The notes beneath the pieces are model-generated. The model made no database searches, was not told the origin of the DNA, and was given only the letters and a program-made list of their open reading frames with translations. This document shows, one piece after another, positions 56,372 through 64,000 of a stretch of DNA of 64,000 bases. Made by a program: the position numbers and the translations under genes. Numbering within the stretch: the first letter of the stretch is position 1; every line of letters starts with the position of its first letter. The stretch comes from an uncultured Agathobacter sp. (GTDB lineage Bacteria; Bacillota; Clostridia; Lachnospirales; Lachnospiraceae): NCBI GenBank assembly GCA_910587655.1, contig CAJUND010000003.1, forward strand, positions 124,001-188,000. The letters are read 5' to 3'.

Positions 56372-58066
56372 TTATTTCTTTGCCGCCTTTTCCTCTTTTA
56401 TTACATTCTGGAAACGGTTCATTTCCTCTGCAATCACGCCGCTTAACGCCAGCATACAGATCAGGTTCGGAACCGCCATCAGCGCATTTGCAATATCCGA
56501 AAAATTCCATGCGATTTTCAACGTTGTGGTTGCGCCTATGTAAACAATCAGTGAAAATACGATTCTGTATATGATGTTAAAACGGTGCGTATGGAACAGG
56601 TATTCAAACGCTTTTTCCCCGTGGTATTCCCAGCCGAGAATGGTTGAAAATGCAAACAGTGCTATCGCGATACATACCAGCCATCCGCCCGGCTCGCCGA
56701 GGATGGTTTTAAATGCGGAAATTGTAAGCGCAGAACCGACAACCAGTTCCCGGTACTCCAGAGAACCGTTTTTGGAAAAGACATATTCGTTTCCTGTTTC
56801 ATCCTTCCATGTCCCCCGGAAGGATGCTGCATCCGTAAACTGCCGCCCGACACGGTCTTCCATGACAAGCGTCATGTCTTCCCCTTCTTTTTCCAGCTTC
56901 ATAAAATGCTCACCGGTTTTAGCATGATATCCCAGATCCGCAATACTGTAATTTGCTGTCGTTGTCTTTCCGTCAGCTTCCAGCGAAAACTTCAAAGTAC
57001 CGCCCGCATCCTGGGAAGCTTCATAATAATAATTTCCTGCTGAAACGGTATCCGTGCTTCCAAGCACACCGGAGCTGGCAATGCACAGTCCGGTAATCGT
57101 GCATACCACGATGGTATCCCAGAAGGTTCCGGTCATGTTTATGTACCCCTGGCGTACCGGGTCATTGGTCGTGGCAGCGGCCGCCGTGATGGCAGCGGAA
57201 CCCATGCCCGCTTCATTTGAAAATACCCCGCGTGCAACGCCAAAGCGGAGCGCCTGCGTCATGGAAGCAACGATGCTTCCGCAAAGTCCGCCCCCGACTG
57301 CCTTTACGGAAAATGCCATCTTGAAAATCATGGCAACGCCTGCAGGAACGTTTTTGATATTCCCGATAATAATGACCAGTCCCGCAATCATATAAAATAC
57401 CGCCATTAACGGAACGACAACCTGCGATACCCTGGAAATGGATTTAATTCCGCCTAAAATAATGAACATGGCAAGCACGGTGATAATCACTCCCGTCAGC
57501 CATGTCGGAACATGGAACGTCGCATCCATTGCAGATGCAATGGAGTTTCCCTGTGTCAGGTTTCCAATTCCAAAGGATGCAATCACGGCAAAAAAAGCAA
57601 AGAGCCATCCCAGTACGGCTCCCAGTTTTTTGTTTTTTAACGCCTTTTTCATGGTGTACATCGGTCCGCCGGACATCTCGCCTTTTTCGTTGACCTCGCG
57701 GTATTTGATGGCAAGCATGCACTCGCTGAACTTGGAGGTCATCCCGAACGCCGCGGAAATCCACATCCAGACAAGCGCGCCCGGTCCGCCGGATACCATG
57801 GCGGTTGCAACACCCACGATATTTCCGGTTCCGATTGTCGCTGCAAGCGCGGTCGTCAGCGCAGAAAACGGGGATACGTCGCCCTCGCCCTTTTTCTGGC
57901 GTGCTTCTTTGCTCAGGACGCTTTTTAATGCATAGGGAAGGTTCCGCCAGCACAGCGCGCGTGTCCGGATGGTGAGAAAAATTCCCGTACCGACCAGCAG
58001 TACCAGCATCACCGGTCCCCAGACAAAATTGTCAATTACAACAAGAACATCCGATAACGTTTTCAT
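56372..58066 (-). CDS. Sodium:alanine symporter (AGCS) family protein with an inserted external domain
   Basis: 564 residues from the ATG at 58066, which comes right after the lacM stop. AGCS signatures are clear: ATIGTGNIVGVATAM, EMSGGPMYTM, FSNEAGMGSAAITAAAA and, near the end, FAFSTILGWEYHGEKAFEYLF. Usual members have about 450-500 residues; here about 100 extra residues (338-440) interrupt the loop between SSGVLGS and VVGSALTISAF. They are polar and beta-like (GRQFTDAASFRGTWKDETG) and would face the outside. The family imports alanine or glycine with sodium; the insert could bind a ligand. Confidence 0.88.
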   Translation of the reverse strand: MKTLSDVLVVIDNFVWGPVMLVLLVGTGIFLTIRTRALCWRNLPYALKSVLSKEARQKKGEGDVSPFSALTTALAATIGTGNIVGVATAMVSGGPGALVWMWISAAFGMTSKFSECMLAIKYREVNEKGEMSGGPMYTMKKALKNKKLGAVLGWLFAFFAVIASFGIGNLTQGNSIASAMDATFHVPTWLTGVIITVLAMFIILGGIKSISRVSQVVVPLMAVFYMIAGLVIIIGNIKNVPAGVAMIFKMAFSVKAVGGGLCGSIVASMTQALRFGVARGVFSNEAGMGSAAITAAAATTNDPVRQGYINMTGTFWDTIVVCTITGLCIASSGVLGSTDTVSAGNYYYEASQDAGGTLKFSLEADGKTTTANYSIADLGYHAKTGEHFMKLEKEGEDMTLVMEDRVGRQFTDAASFRGTWKDETGNEYVFSKNGSLEYRELVVGSALTISAFKTILGEPGGWLVCIAIALFAFSTILGWEYHGEKAFEYLFHTHRFNIIYRIVFSLIVYIGATTTLKIAWNFSDIANALMAVPNLICMLALSGVIAEEMNRFQNVIKEEKAAKK

Positions 58067-58067
58067 G

Positions 58068-59018
58068 CTACAGGTTTGCCCCTCCGATCCAGAAAGAATA
58101 TTCGATATCCCGATCTGACGGAATATGGTACTGCTGCTCCACATCCGCTCCCCAGCTGTCGATTCCGCCTACTCCGCGCACCGCCCCGAAAATGGACAGA
58201 ACCGTTCTTCGCACAGGCGGAAGCTCCTCCTGGTGCGTCGCATTTTCCAGTTCAAGCGGCGTGTACGGAAGGGCGGAAAACGCAAAGCTTTCCTCCCCGC
58301 TCCAGAACCGCAGGCAGGTTTCATTCTGCGGCCTTTTTGTGTTATCAAGCACACGCGTTCTGTATACTTCAACCCACTTTGTCTGCATATGCACGCCGCA
58401 GTCCTGCGGAACCAGATACGGCGTTACCGGAAGCCCCTTGATTTCATAAACTCCCGGCTTTCCGCCTGCCATCCGGTCGGGATAGGTTTCCCCGGACAGT
58501 CCTTCATAACGGAAACGCTCCGCTGCAGTCGGCATCAGAAAACGCATCCCGAATACCGGCAGCTCCGGTAAATCTTTTTTTCCGCTGTAATGCACCTGTA
58601 CGTGGATATCACCGTTTTCCACAACTTCGTAGCAGATTTTAGCTTCCGCCTTCGGAACGGTCGGAGCCTCATAGGTAAATTCCGCCCGGAATACGTCGCA
58701 GTATTCACGTCCGCTATAGCTGTTGTTCGCCGGGGAAAGCGGAACTGCGATGCGGGTTTTATCCATCCATGCCTCGGTTTTTACACAACGCACATATGCG
58801 TCCGCGCTCATCCACATGGCGCTGGCATATGCAAATCCGTTTCCCCTGTCATTATCCGTTGCCGCCCGCCAGAATGCAGGCTTTGGCGTGCGATACAGCC
58901 ATTCTTTCCCCTCTCTGTAAAGGGATTCCATTCCCCCGGTCTGTGTGGAAAAGATATAGGAAAAATCTTTCCCCTGTACGCCAATGGCGACATCACCCAC
59001 AATAATCTTTAGTGCCAT
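58068..59018 (-). CDS. lacM: Beta-galactosidase small subunit (LacM type)
   Basis: 316 residues, the C-terminal domain of GH2 beta-galactosidases as a separate chain. It begins MALKIIVGDVAIGVQGKDFS and has WRAATDNDRGNGF and YGVHMQT-like galactosidase text (DCGVHMQTKWVEV), ending with the beta-sandwich lid (SWGADVEQQYHIP). GTGAGG precedes its ATG and it overlaps the large-subunit gene by 26 bases. Lactobacillus and Leuconostoc LacLM enzymes have the same sizes and overlap, so this is a natural two-gene enzyme. Confidence 0.85.
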   Translation of the reverse strand: MALKIIVGDVAIGVQGKDFSYIFSTQTGGMESLYREGKEWLYRTPKPAFWRAATDNDRGNGFAYASAMWMSADAYVRCVKTEAWMDKTRIAVPLSPANNSYSGREYCDVFRAEFTYEAPTVPKAEAKICYEVVENGDIHVQVHYSGKKDLPELPVFGMRFLMPTAAERFRYEGLSGETYPDRMAGGKPGVYEIKGLPVTPYLVPQDCGVHMQTKWVEVYRTRVLDNTKRPQNETCLRFWSGEESFAFSALPYTPLELENATHQEELPPVRRTVLSIFGAVRGVGGIDSWGADVEQQYHIPSDRDIEYSFWIGGANL

Positions 59019-60912
59019 AGTAATACCTCACTTCCTGCATTGCCGGTTTTTCGGTCCGGTCGGCAAATAAAATTCCATTGCCCGAAAATTCATAATCAGA
59101 CGGCCGGTCGTCAAAGTCACCGCCGTAACGCAGTATCTTTTTCCCGGTGATTTCATCCTCCACAAAGAGCGCCTGGTCGATATAATCCCAGATGAATCCT
59201 CCCTGGTACATCGGATAACGGTCCAGAAAATCCATGTAGGTTTTCATGCCGCCCAGTGAATTTCCCATGTCGTGCATGTATTCGCACAGCAGGTACGGTT
59301 TTTTCGGGTCATTCTCTAAATATTCTATGACATCCTTGGGGTATGCATACATCCGGCTTTCCACATCCGATATTTCATCCTCGTATTTCCGGTTGTTCGC
59401 CACACCCTCATAATGCACAAGCCTCAGGGCATCCGTTTCCTTGAAAAAACGGTTCATTTCCGCAAGCACATCACCTGCGTAGGATTCATTTCCGAGCGAC
59501 CAGAACAGGACGGACGGATGGTTTTTAAAGCACTCAAAGTTTGTCCTCGCCCGGTCCAGTACGGCTTCCTTCCATTCGTTTACGCTTCCCGGCACATTCC
59601 AGGACGGCTCTATAGCCCCCGCCTTCTGCCAGGAGCCGTGGCTTTCCAGATTGGTTTCTGACATCACATAAATACCGGCTTTGTCACAAAGCTCATACCA
59701 CAGCTTCTGGTCCGGGTAATGGCAGGTACGCACGGCATTGATATGGTTCTTCTTCATGCAGGCAATATCCCATTCCATTTCCTGTTCCGTAATGCAGCGT
59801 CCGCTTTCGGCGCTCCACTCATGGCGGTTGACGCCGTTAATAATCAGACGTTTCCCGTTTAACAGCATGATGTTGTCTTTGATTTCTATCCGCCGGAATC
59901 CGATTTCATACGGCACTGCTTCCACTGTACCGTTTTCATCTGAGAGTACGATATTTAATTTGTATAAATACGGACTGTGATGCTCCCACGGGCTGATGTT
60001 TTCCAGATCCGGTTTTTTAAAGCAGATATCATTTTCCTCCGTATTCTGCAAAGAAATATTCCGCTCCCCGACGGTCTGTCCCTGCCGGTCAGTAAGCGCC
60101 ATATGCAGGTTTCCGGCATTCAGGTTTCTGTTTGATATTTTAATCCTGATTTCCAGGCTTCCGCTTTTGTTGTCCTCATGAAGGTACGGCATGACCCAGA
60201 GGTCCTCCACATGAAGCTCTGGTTTTGCATAAAGGCTGACGCTTCTGAATATTCCAAAAAACCGGAAAAAATCCTGGTCTTCCAAAAATGCAGCCGTGCT
60301 TCTTTTAAATACTTCCACGGCAAGTACGTTGTCCGTGTCCTTAATATACGGCGTCAGGTCAAATTCGGACGGGGTAAAACTGTCCTCCATGTAACCGACA
60401 AACTGTCCGTTTAACCAGACATATGCCGCCTGTTCCACGCCGTCAAAACAGATGCAGACCCGTTTGCCGCGCAGCCCCTCATCCAGGTCAAACCGCCTGA
60501 CATAGGAGCCTGCCGCATTATCTGCTGCTTCGCTGAAACAGCCGCTTTCCATCCCGCAGGCTGCGGACGTGTACGCCGGACGCCTGTACACCGTGCCTTC
60601 CCACGGATACATGGTGTTAATATAATGCAGTCTGCCGTACCCCGCCATTTCAATATGGCAGGGTACGGTAATTTCATCAAATGCTGATGTGTCATAATCT
60701 TCTTTGTAAAAATCCTTCGGACGTTTTCTGATATCCCCGGAATAACAGAATTTCCAGGTGCCGTCCAAAGACTGTACCAGCGAACTTTTTCCTTCCTCCG
60801 CCTCTTGTTCGGATGCATAGATTTTATGGTCGCTGTGCGCCGGCAGCTGCTTTACCCGGAATACCTCCGGGTCGTCCAGCCACCGGATATCCGGTGTTAA
60901 TTCGTTGATCAA
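58993..60912 (-). CDS. lacL: Beta-galactosidase large subunit (LacL type)
   Basis: 639 residues if it starts at the TTG at 60912, seven bases after GGAGGG; a TTG five codons earlier sits too near AGGAGG, and there is no ATG nearby. GH2 text: WLDDPEVFRVKQLPAHSDH at the N-terminus, NGVNRHEWS, VRTCHYPDQKLWYELCD, acid/base glutamate in WSLGNESYAGD and nucleophile in YLLCEYMHDMGNS. It hydrolyses lactose or other beta-galactosides in the cytosol together with the LacM chain. Placed directly after sugar ABC transporter genes. Confidence 0.9.
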   Translation of the reverse strand: MINELTPDIRWLDDPEVFRVKQLPAHSDHKIYASEQEAEEGKSSLVQSLDGTWKFCYSGDIRKRPKDFYKEDYDTSAFDEITVPCHIEMAGYGRLHYINTMYPWEGTVYRRPAYTSAACGMESGCFSEAADNAAGSYVRRFDLDEGLRGKRVCICFDGVEQAAYVWLNGQFVGYMEDSFTPSEFDLTPYIKDTDNVLAVEVFKRSTAAFLEDQDFFRFFGIFRSVSLYAKPELHVEDLWVMPYLHEDNKSGSLEIRIKISNRNLNAGNLHMALTDRQGQTVGERNISLQNTEENDICFKKPDLENISPWEHHSPYLYKLNIVLSDENGTVEAVPYEIGFRRIEIKDNIMLLNGKRLIINGVNRHEWSAESGRCITEQEMEWDIACMKKNHINAVRTCHYPDQKLWYELCDKAGIYVMSETNLESHGSWQKAGAIEPSWNVPGSVNEWKEAVLDRARTNFECFKNHPSVLFWSLGNESYAGDVLAEMNRFFKETDALRLVHYEGVANNRKYEDEISDVESRMYAYPKDVIEYLENDPKKPYLLCEYMHDMGNSLGGMKTYMDFLDRYPMYQGGFIWDYIDQALFVEDEITGKKILRYGGDFDDRPSDYEFSGNGILFADRTEKPAMQEVRYYYGTKDYCG

Positions 60913-60958
60913 TACTGCTCCCTCCAATACCTCCTGAAATTTGTTTATCGGTTTTATT

Positions 60959-61791
60959 TTACTCTTTCACAGCACCTGCCGCAACACCTGCAAGAATATA
61001 TTTCTGGAAGAAAATGTAAATCAGTACAGTCGGTATCATAATGATGATAATACCTGCGGCTAATGTCTGCCAGGAACCCTGCTGTGCATTGGCGTAATCC
61101 ATTAAAAACGTGGTCAGTGTACGCAGCTTGTTCTTCGGCATATACAAATATGGTATGTACATGTCGTTGATAATATTTATCGCCTTGATGATACAGACCG
61201 TCGCTGTCGCCGGAGCAAGAAGCGGAAAAATAATCCGGTAAAACAGGGTAAAATAGGAGCATCCGTCCAGAAGCGCCGCCTCGTCAAGCGCCACGGAAAG
61301 CCCGGAAATAAACTGTCTGTAGATGTAAAGCTGCATCAGGTCAGACGCAACATAGATGACAATCGGCGCGCCGAGCGTATTGTACAGGTGCAGGCTGTTG
61401 ATAATACGGAATCGCGCGATTTCCGTTACGAATGTCGGAATCAGCATTCCAAGGAAAAACAGGGCAACCACTACCTTTTTCCCGCGAAATTCAAAACGCT
61501 CGATGATAAATGCGGTAATTGTGCCGAACAGGATGTTAAAAACCAGGGATACCACCAGGATAATTCCTGTGTTTTTAAATCCGAGCAGCAGGTATTTGTC
61601 GGTCAGAACCTTTTTAAAGTTATCCATTGTAAAATCCTTAACCCCGGCGGCAGAAGCGGTGAGGACAGTGTCATTGCCGCCTTGGTTTTTACTGCTGCAA
61701 ACAAGGTCAGGACAATCGGCGCAAGGACAATCACTATCATGCAGAGGCAGATGATCTGTTTAAGAATTTGCTGTATGCTTTTCTTTGCCAT
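60959..61791 (-). pseudogene. Sugar ABC transporter permease (MalG type), interrupted by a frameshift
   Basis: The start (ATG 61791, GGAGG upstream) and first membrane helix read in one frame up to SSPLLPPG. The rest, from VKDFTMDNFKKVLTD, reads in another, including the permease EAA motif ALDEAALLDGCSYFTLFYRI and five helices. Adding one G to the four-G run at 61642-61645 restores a single open frame. It may be a true one-base deletion, a variable homopolymer or a sequencing error. It would complete a MalF/MalG-type pair with the gene upstream. Confidence 0.8.
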
Positions 61792-62695
61792 GTTTCTTCC
61801 CTCCTGTCTTTTTATCCTTTAACACCAGTCCGTGAATAATGGTATTCTGCACGACATAAATGATTACAATCATAAACATAATCGCCACTGCCATCGTTGA
61901 CGCAAGACCGAAATTTGAAAATGTGAATGCGGTTTTTATCGTGTATAAGGTAAACGTGGACGATGCATAGCCCGGTCCGCCCGCCGTCATGACAAACGGT
62001 ATGTCAAATACCTGCAGCGCACCCCTGATATTGTCAAACAGTACGAAATCAACCATCAGCATGATGGACGGTATCTGTATGTATTTAAAAATCTGCCATG
62101 TGTTTGCCCCGTCAATCTGCGCCGCTTCCATGGTATCCTGCGGGACGGACTGCAGCACCGCCATAAAGAGTATGATATGGTAGCCGCTGAATCTCCAGAG
62201 CGATACGAATGCCAGCACATAATTTACGATTTTCGGGTCTGAGAGCCAGTTTCTAATCCAGTCCTCCAGGTGTGCCGCCGTCAGAATTGCATTTAATGCG
62301 CCGTTGACCGGTGAGAAAAAATAGGAAAATGCATACGCAATCGCAACACCGTTGATGATATACGGCATGAATACCATGGTCTTGTAAAACTTTGCGGCAC
62401 GCAGCTTACTGGTAAGAAGCACGGCGAACGCAAGCTCCACAAAAATCATGAACAGGTGCACCACAAAATACACCGCATTGTTTCTCAGTGACAGCCATAA
62501 ATCCTTATTCTTAAACATGGCAATGTAATTGTCAAATTTTATAAAGTTACTGCTCTTTGAAAATCCGTCCCAGTCGGTAAAACTCATGCGGAACAGATCG
62601 ATTGCCGGAAATACGACAAACCCGATTAAAAGCAGAATCGGAACCACGAGCGAAACCACGATAAACTGCTTCCGCTTTCTGTTCAGTGTATTCAT
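61760..62695 (-). CDS. Sugar ABC transporter permease (MalF/UgpA type)
   Basis: 311 residues, GGGGGAGATAATTT before the ATG. Six helices, with the first near residues 11-33, and the EAA loop SVPQDTMEAAQIDGANTWQIFKYI that docks with the ATPase. A lysine-rich cytosolic tail ends it (KKTGGKKHGKEKH). The end overlaps the next permease gene by 32 bases. The ATPase subunit is not in the window; as usual for CUT1 systems it may be a shared MsmK-type protein encoded elsewhere. Confidence 0.9.
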   Translation of the reverse strand: MNTLNRKRKQFIVVSLVVPILLLIGFVVFPAIDLFRMSFTDWDGFSKSSNFIKFDNYIAMFKNKDLWLSLRNNAVYFVVHLFMIFVELAFAVLLTSKLRAAKFYKTMVFMPYIINGVAIAYAFSYFFSPVNGALNAILTAAHLEDWIRNWLSDPKIVNYVLAFVSLWRFSGYHIILFMAVLQSVPQDTMEAAQIDGANTWQIFKYIQIPSIMLMVDFVLFDNIRGALQVFDIPFVMTAGGPGYASSTFTLYTIKTAFTFSNFGLASTMAVAIMFMIVIIYVVQNTIIHGLVLKDKKTGGKKHGKEKHTANS

Positions 62696-62723
62696 AAATT
62701 ATCTCCCCCTCTGTTTGATGTGA

Positions 62724-62741
62724 GAGCCGCACATGCGGCTC
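62724..62741 (-). terminator. Intercistronic hairpin between binding-protein and permease genes
   Basis: Perfect inverted repeat GAGCCGCA/TGCGGCTC with a two-base loop and no T run. Such hairpins after binding-protein genes protect the upstream mRNA and lower permease expression, giving an excess of binding protein. Confidence 0.6.
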
Positions 62742-62770
62742 CCACGGTATCCCTTACAGGCAGTAACTTC

Positions 62771-64000
62771 TTAATTAATTCCAAGCTTTCCGCGTGCATC
62801 CTTCCATTTTTTGTTCAGCTCTGCCAGTGTGGCATTTAAGTCAAAACCGTCTGTCATCATCTCTGCACCAAGCTTCTTGTAATCAAATGTTGTCTCATTC
62901 TGGATTGCGGTAAAGTCATCCCCGCCGCCGTCATACATCACGAGTACCTTATCCGGGCAGAGGCTGTCTGCTTCTGCAAGAACCGGGTCCTTTTCCTTGG
63001 TAAAGGTCTTCATTGCGGATGCGGAAGAAACATAGTTTAAGTAATCCGGATACCATGCATCAGAGTAGAACCACTCCACAAATGCCTTTGCCGCCTCCGG
63101 GTTTTCGGAATGCGTGGTTACGCCCATGAACGAATCCCCCTGCACCACAACGTTATACGGGTCTGATGCGGAATTTCTGGTCGGCAGGTAAAATGTTCCC
63201 AGCTCGGATGTATCATCCGTGTTATTCTGGATATTCTGCAGTCCCCAGTCACCCAGCGCAATAATCGCTGCCTTCTTTGATGCAAACAGTGCAGTTGCCT
63301 GGTCGTTTCCAAGTCCCAGCGGGTCTTTCCAAGCACGCCTGATGAAAACAGCTCGTTGACCTTGGTATATGCCTTGTAAATATCTGTCCCCTCTGCAAAC
63401 GGCTCATCAGTTTCCGCCATGGTGTTCCAGTTCTGTCCGTTGCCGGATTCCAGCGCCGGCATAAACTCCATGTACGGATAATCCGGCCATTCATCCTTCA
63501 GACCGCAGGCAATTGCCATAAAGTCCGCATTATCCTTGCTGAAATAATCCTGCAGCGACTTTGCCGTATCCTCAAATTCCGTCCATGTGGTCGGAACCTC
63601 CACGCCCGCTTCCTTAAACATATCCTTCCAGTAATAAACATACTCATAACCGGAAGTCATCGGGATTCCAAGCACCTTGCCGTCCACGGCATAACCTTCG
63701 GCAAGCTCATTGTTTTTGCATGCCTCTGTGTCTGACAAATCTATCAGGTAATCCTTAAACCGCGAAAGGGTAAATGTCTTATTAAACATTACGTCCGGAA
63801 GCTGGTTTGCGGAAGCCCTCATCTTCATGGCGTTCCAGTATTCAGAATCGTCCTTGATTTTTTCCACCTCAATTTCAACATCCGGATACTTCTCCTGGAA
63901 TTTTCCTACCATATCGTTTGATTCGATAAAATCATTCAGGTTATTGTCCCAGATGGCAAAGGTAAGTGTTCCGCTTAAGTCGCCGCCAGAGGTTTCCTGT
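62771..64000 (-). pseudogene. Extracellular sugar-binding protein of an ABC transporter, frameshifted and cut by the window edge
   Basis: The frame enters from the window edge (LSGTLTFAIWDNNLNDF) and reads as a CUT1 substrate-binding protein: FQEKYPDVEIEVEKI, QLPDVMFNK, GKVLGIPMTSGYEYVYYWKD and VPTTWTEFEDTAKSL. After ELFSSGVLGK the frame is lost; a second frame continues with DPLGLGNDQATALFA and ends with GDSFMGVTTHSENPEAAKAF and KLGIN. One extra A in the A run near 63329 would rejoin them. Signal peptide and lipobox lie outside the window. Its place ahead of LacLM suggests a beta-galactoside ligand. Confidence 0.8.

Noticed and set aside
58993..59018. Beta-galactosidase split interpreted as a frameshift
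   Set aside because: Both chains match the sizes and the overlap of LacL/LacM, and the small chain has its own ribosome site and a proper N-terminus.

Overview
The window looks like chromosomal DNA of an anaerobic, butyrate-producing Clostridia bacterium, most likely a gut Lachnospiraceae. Pointers are a full-length butyryl-CoA:acetate CoA-transferase, an anaerobic ribonucleotide reductase activase, a hydrogenase-like sensor with an H-cluster domain, class B sortases with xPKTG substrates, Gram-positive -35/-10 promoters, strong AGGAGG ribosome sites and many ATGA/GTGA gene overlaps. No rRNA, tRNA or CRISPR array was seen. Genus-level placement is inference.

Layout. 1-8.5 kb: small membrane and unknown proteins, an SseB/NUDIX pair, a JAMM peptidase-MoeB-serine acetyltransferase cassette (cysteine/sulfur transfer), a YhfC-type membrane protein and an AraC regulator. 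8.5-12.4 kb: a visibly AT-richer accessory island with two decayed RhuM genes, a KilA-N fragment, dinD and a DUF262-like/HNH nuclease candidate. 12.5-19.4 kb: RlmD and RlmI-type RNA methyltransferases, a hybrid kinase plus response regulator and a hydrolase. 19.5-23.2 kb: the CoA-transferase and an LTA-synthase-like enzyme on the plus strand.

23.2-32.5 kb is a long minus-strand envelope block: cpsB, cpsC, cpsD, an LCP ligase, an SPKTG surface protein, sortase B, an HSP90-like ATPase, signal peptidase I and Mrp. Two copies of a structured RNA-like element sit between its genes. Beside it lies a compact type I toxin-antitoxin locus (32.6-32.9 kb). A second, apparently orphan, antitoxin-like RNA lies at 39.9 kb. 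32.9-39.8 kb carries nadE, hslO, a methyltransferase, a MraY-like transferase and an aldolase-family enzyme.

40.0-45.6 kb is a six-gene minus-strand operon: a secreted cohesin-like/dockerin protein, a second sortase B, a cohesin-bearing TPKTG wall protein, nrdG, a small membrane protein and a FliB-like lysine methylase. It suggests a small non-covalent scaffold on the cell surface. 45.8-54.8 kb holds an Rpn-family protein, a SUFU protein with a hydrogenase/chemoreceptor fusion, an FtsX/MacB-type ABC exporter, and a RelA/SpoT-domain protein with two unknown small genes (possibly a toxic alarmone synthetase operon).

54.9-64 kb is a lactose/galactoside block: a sugar-binding protein and two permeases (the binding protein and one permease each carry a single-base frameshift), a two-subunit LacLM-type beta-galactosidase, a sodium:alanine symporter with an unusual extra loop, and a two-component system.
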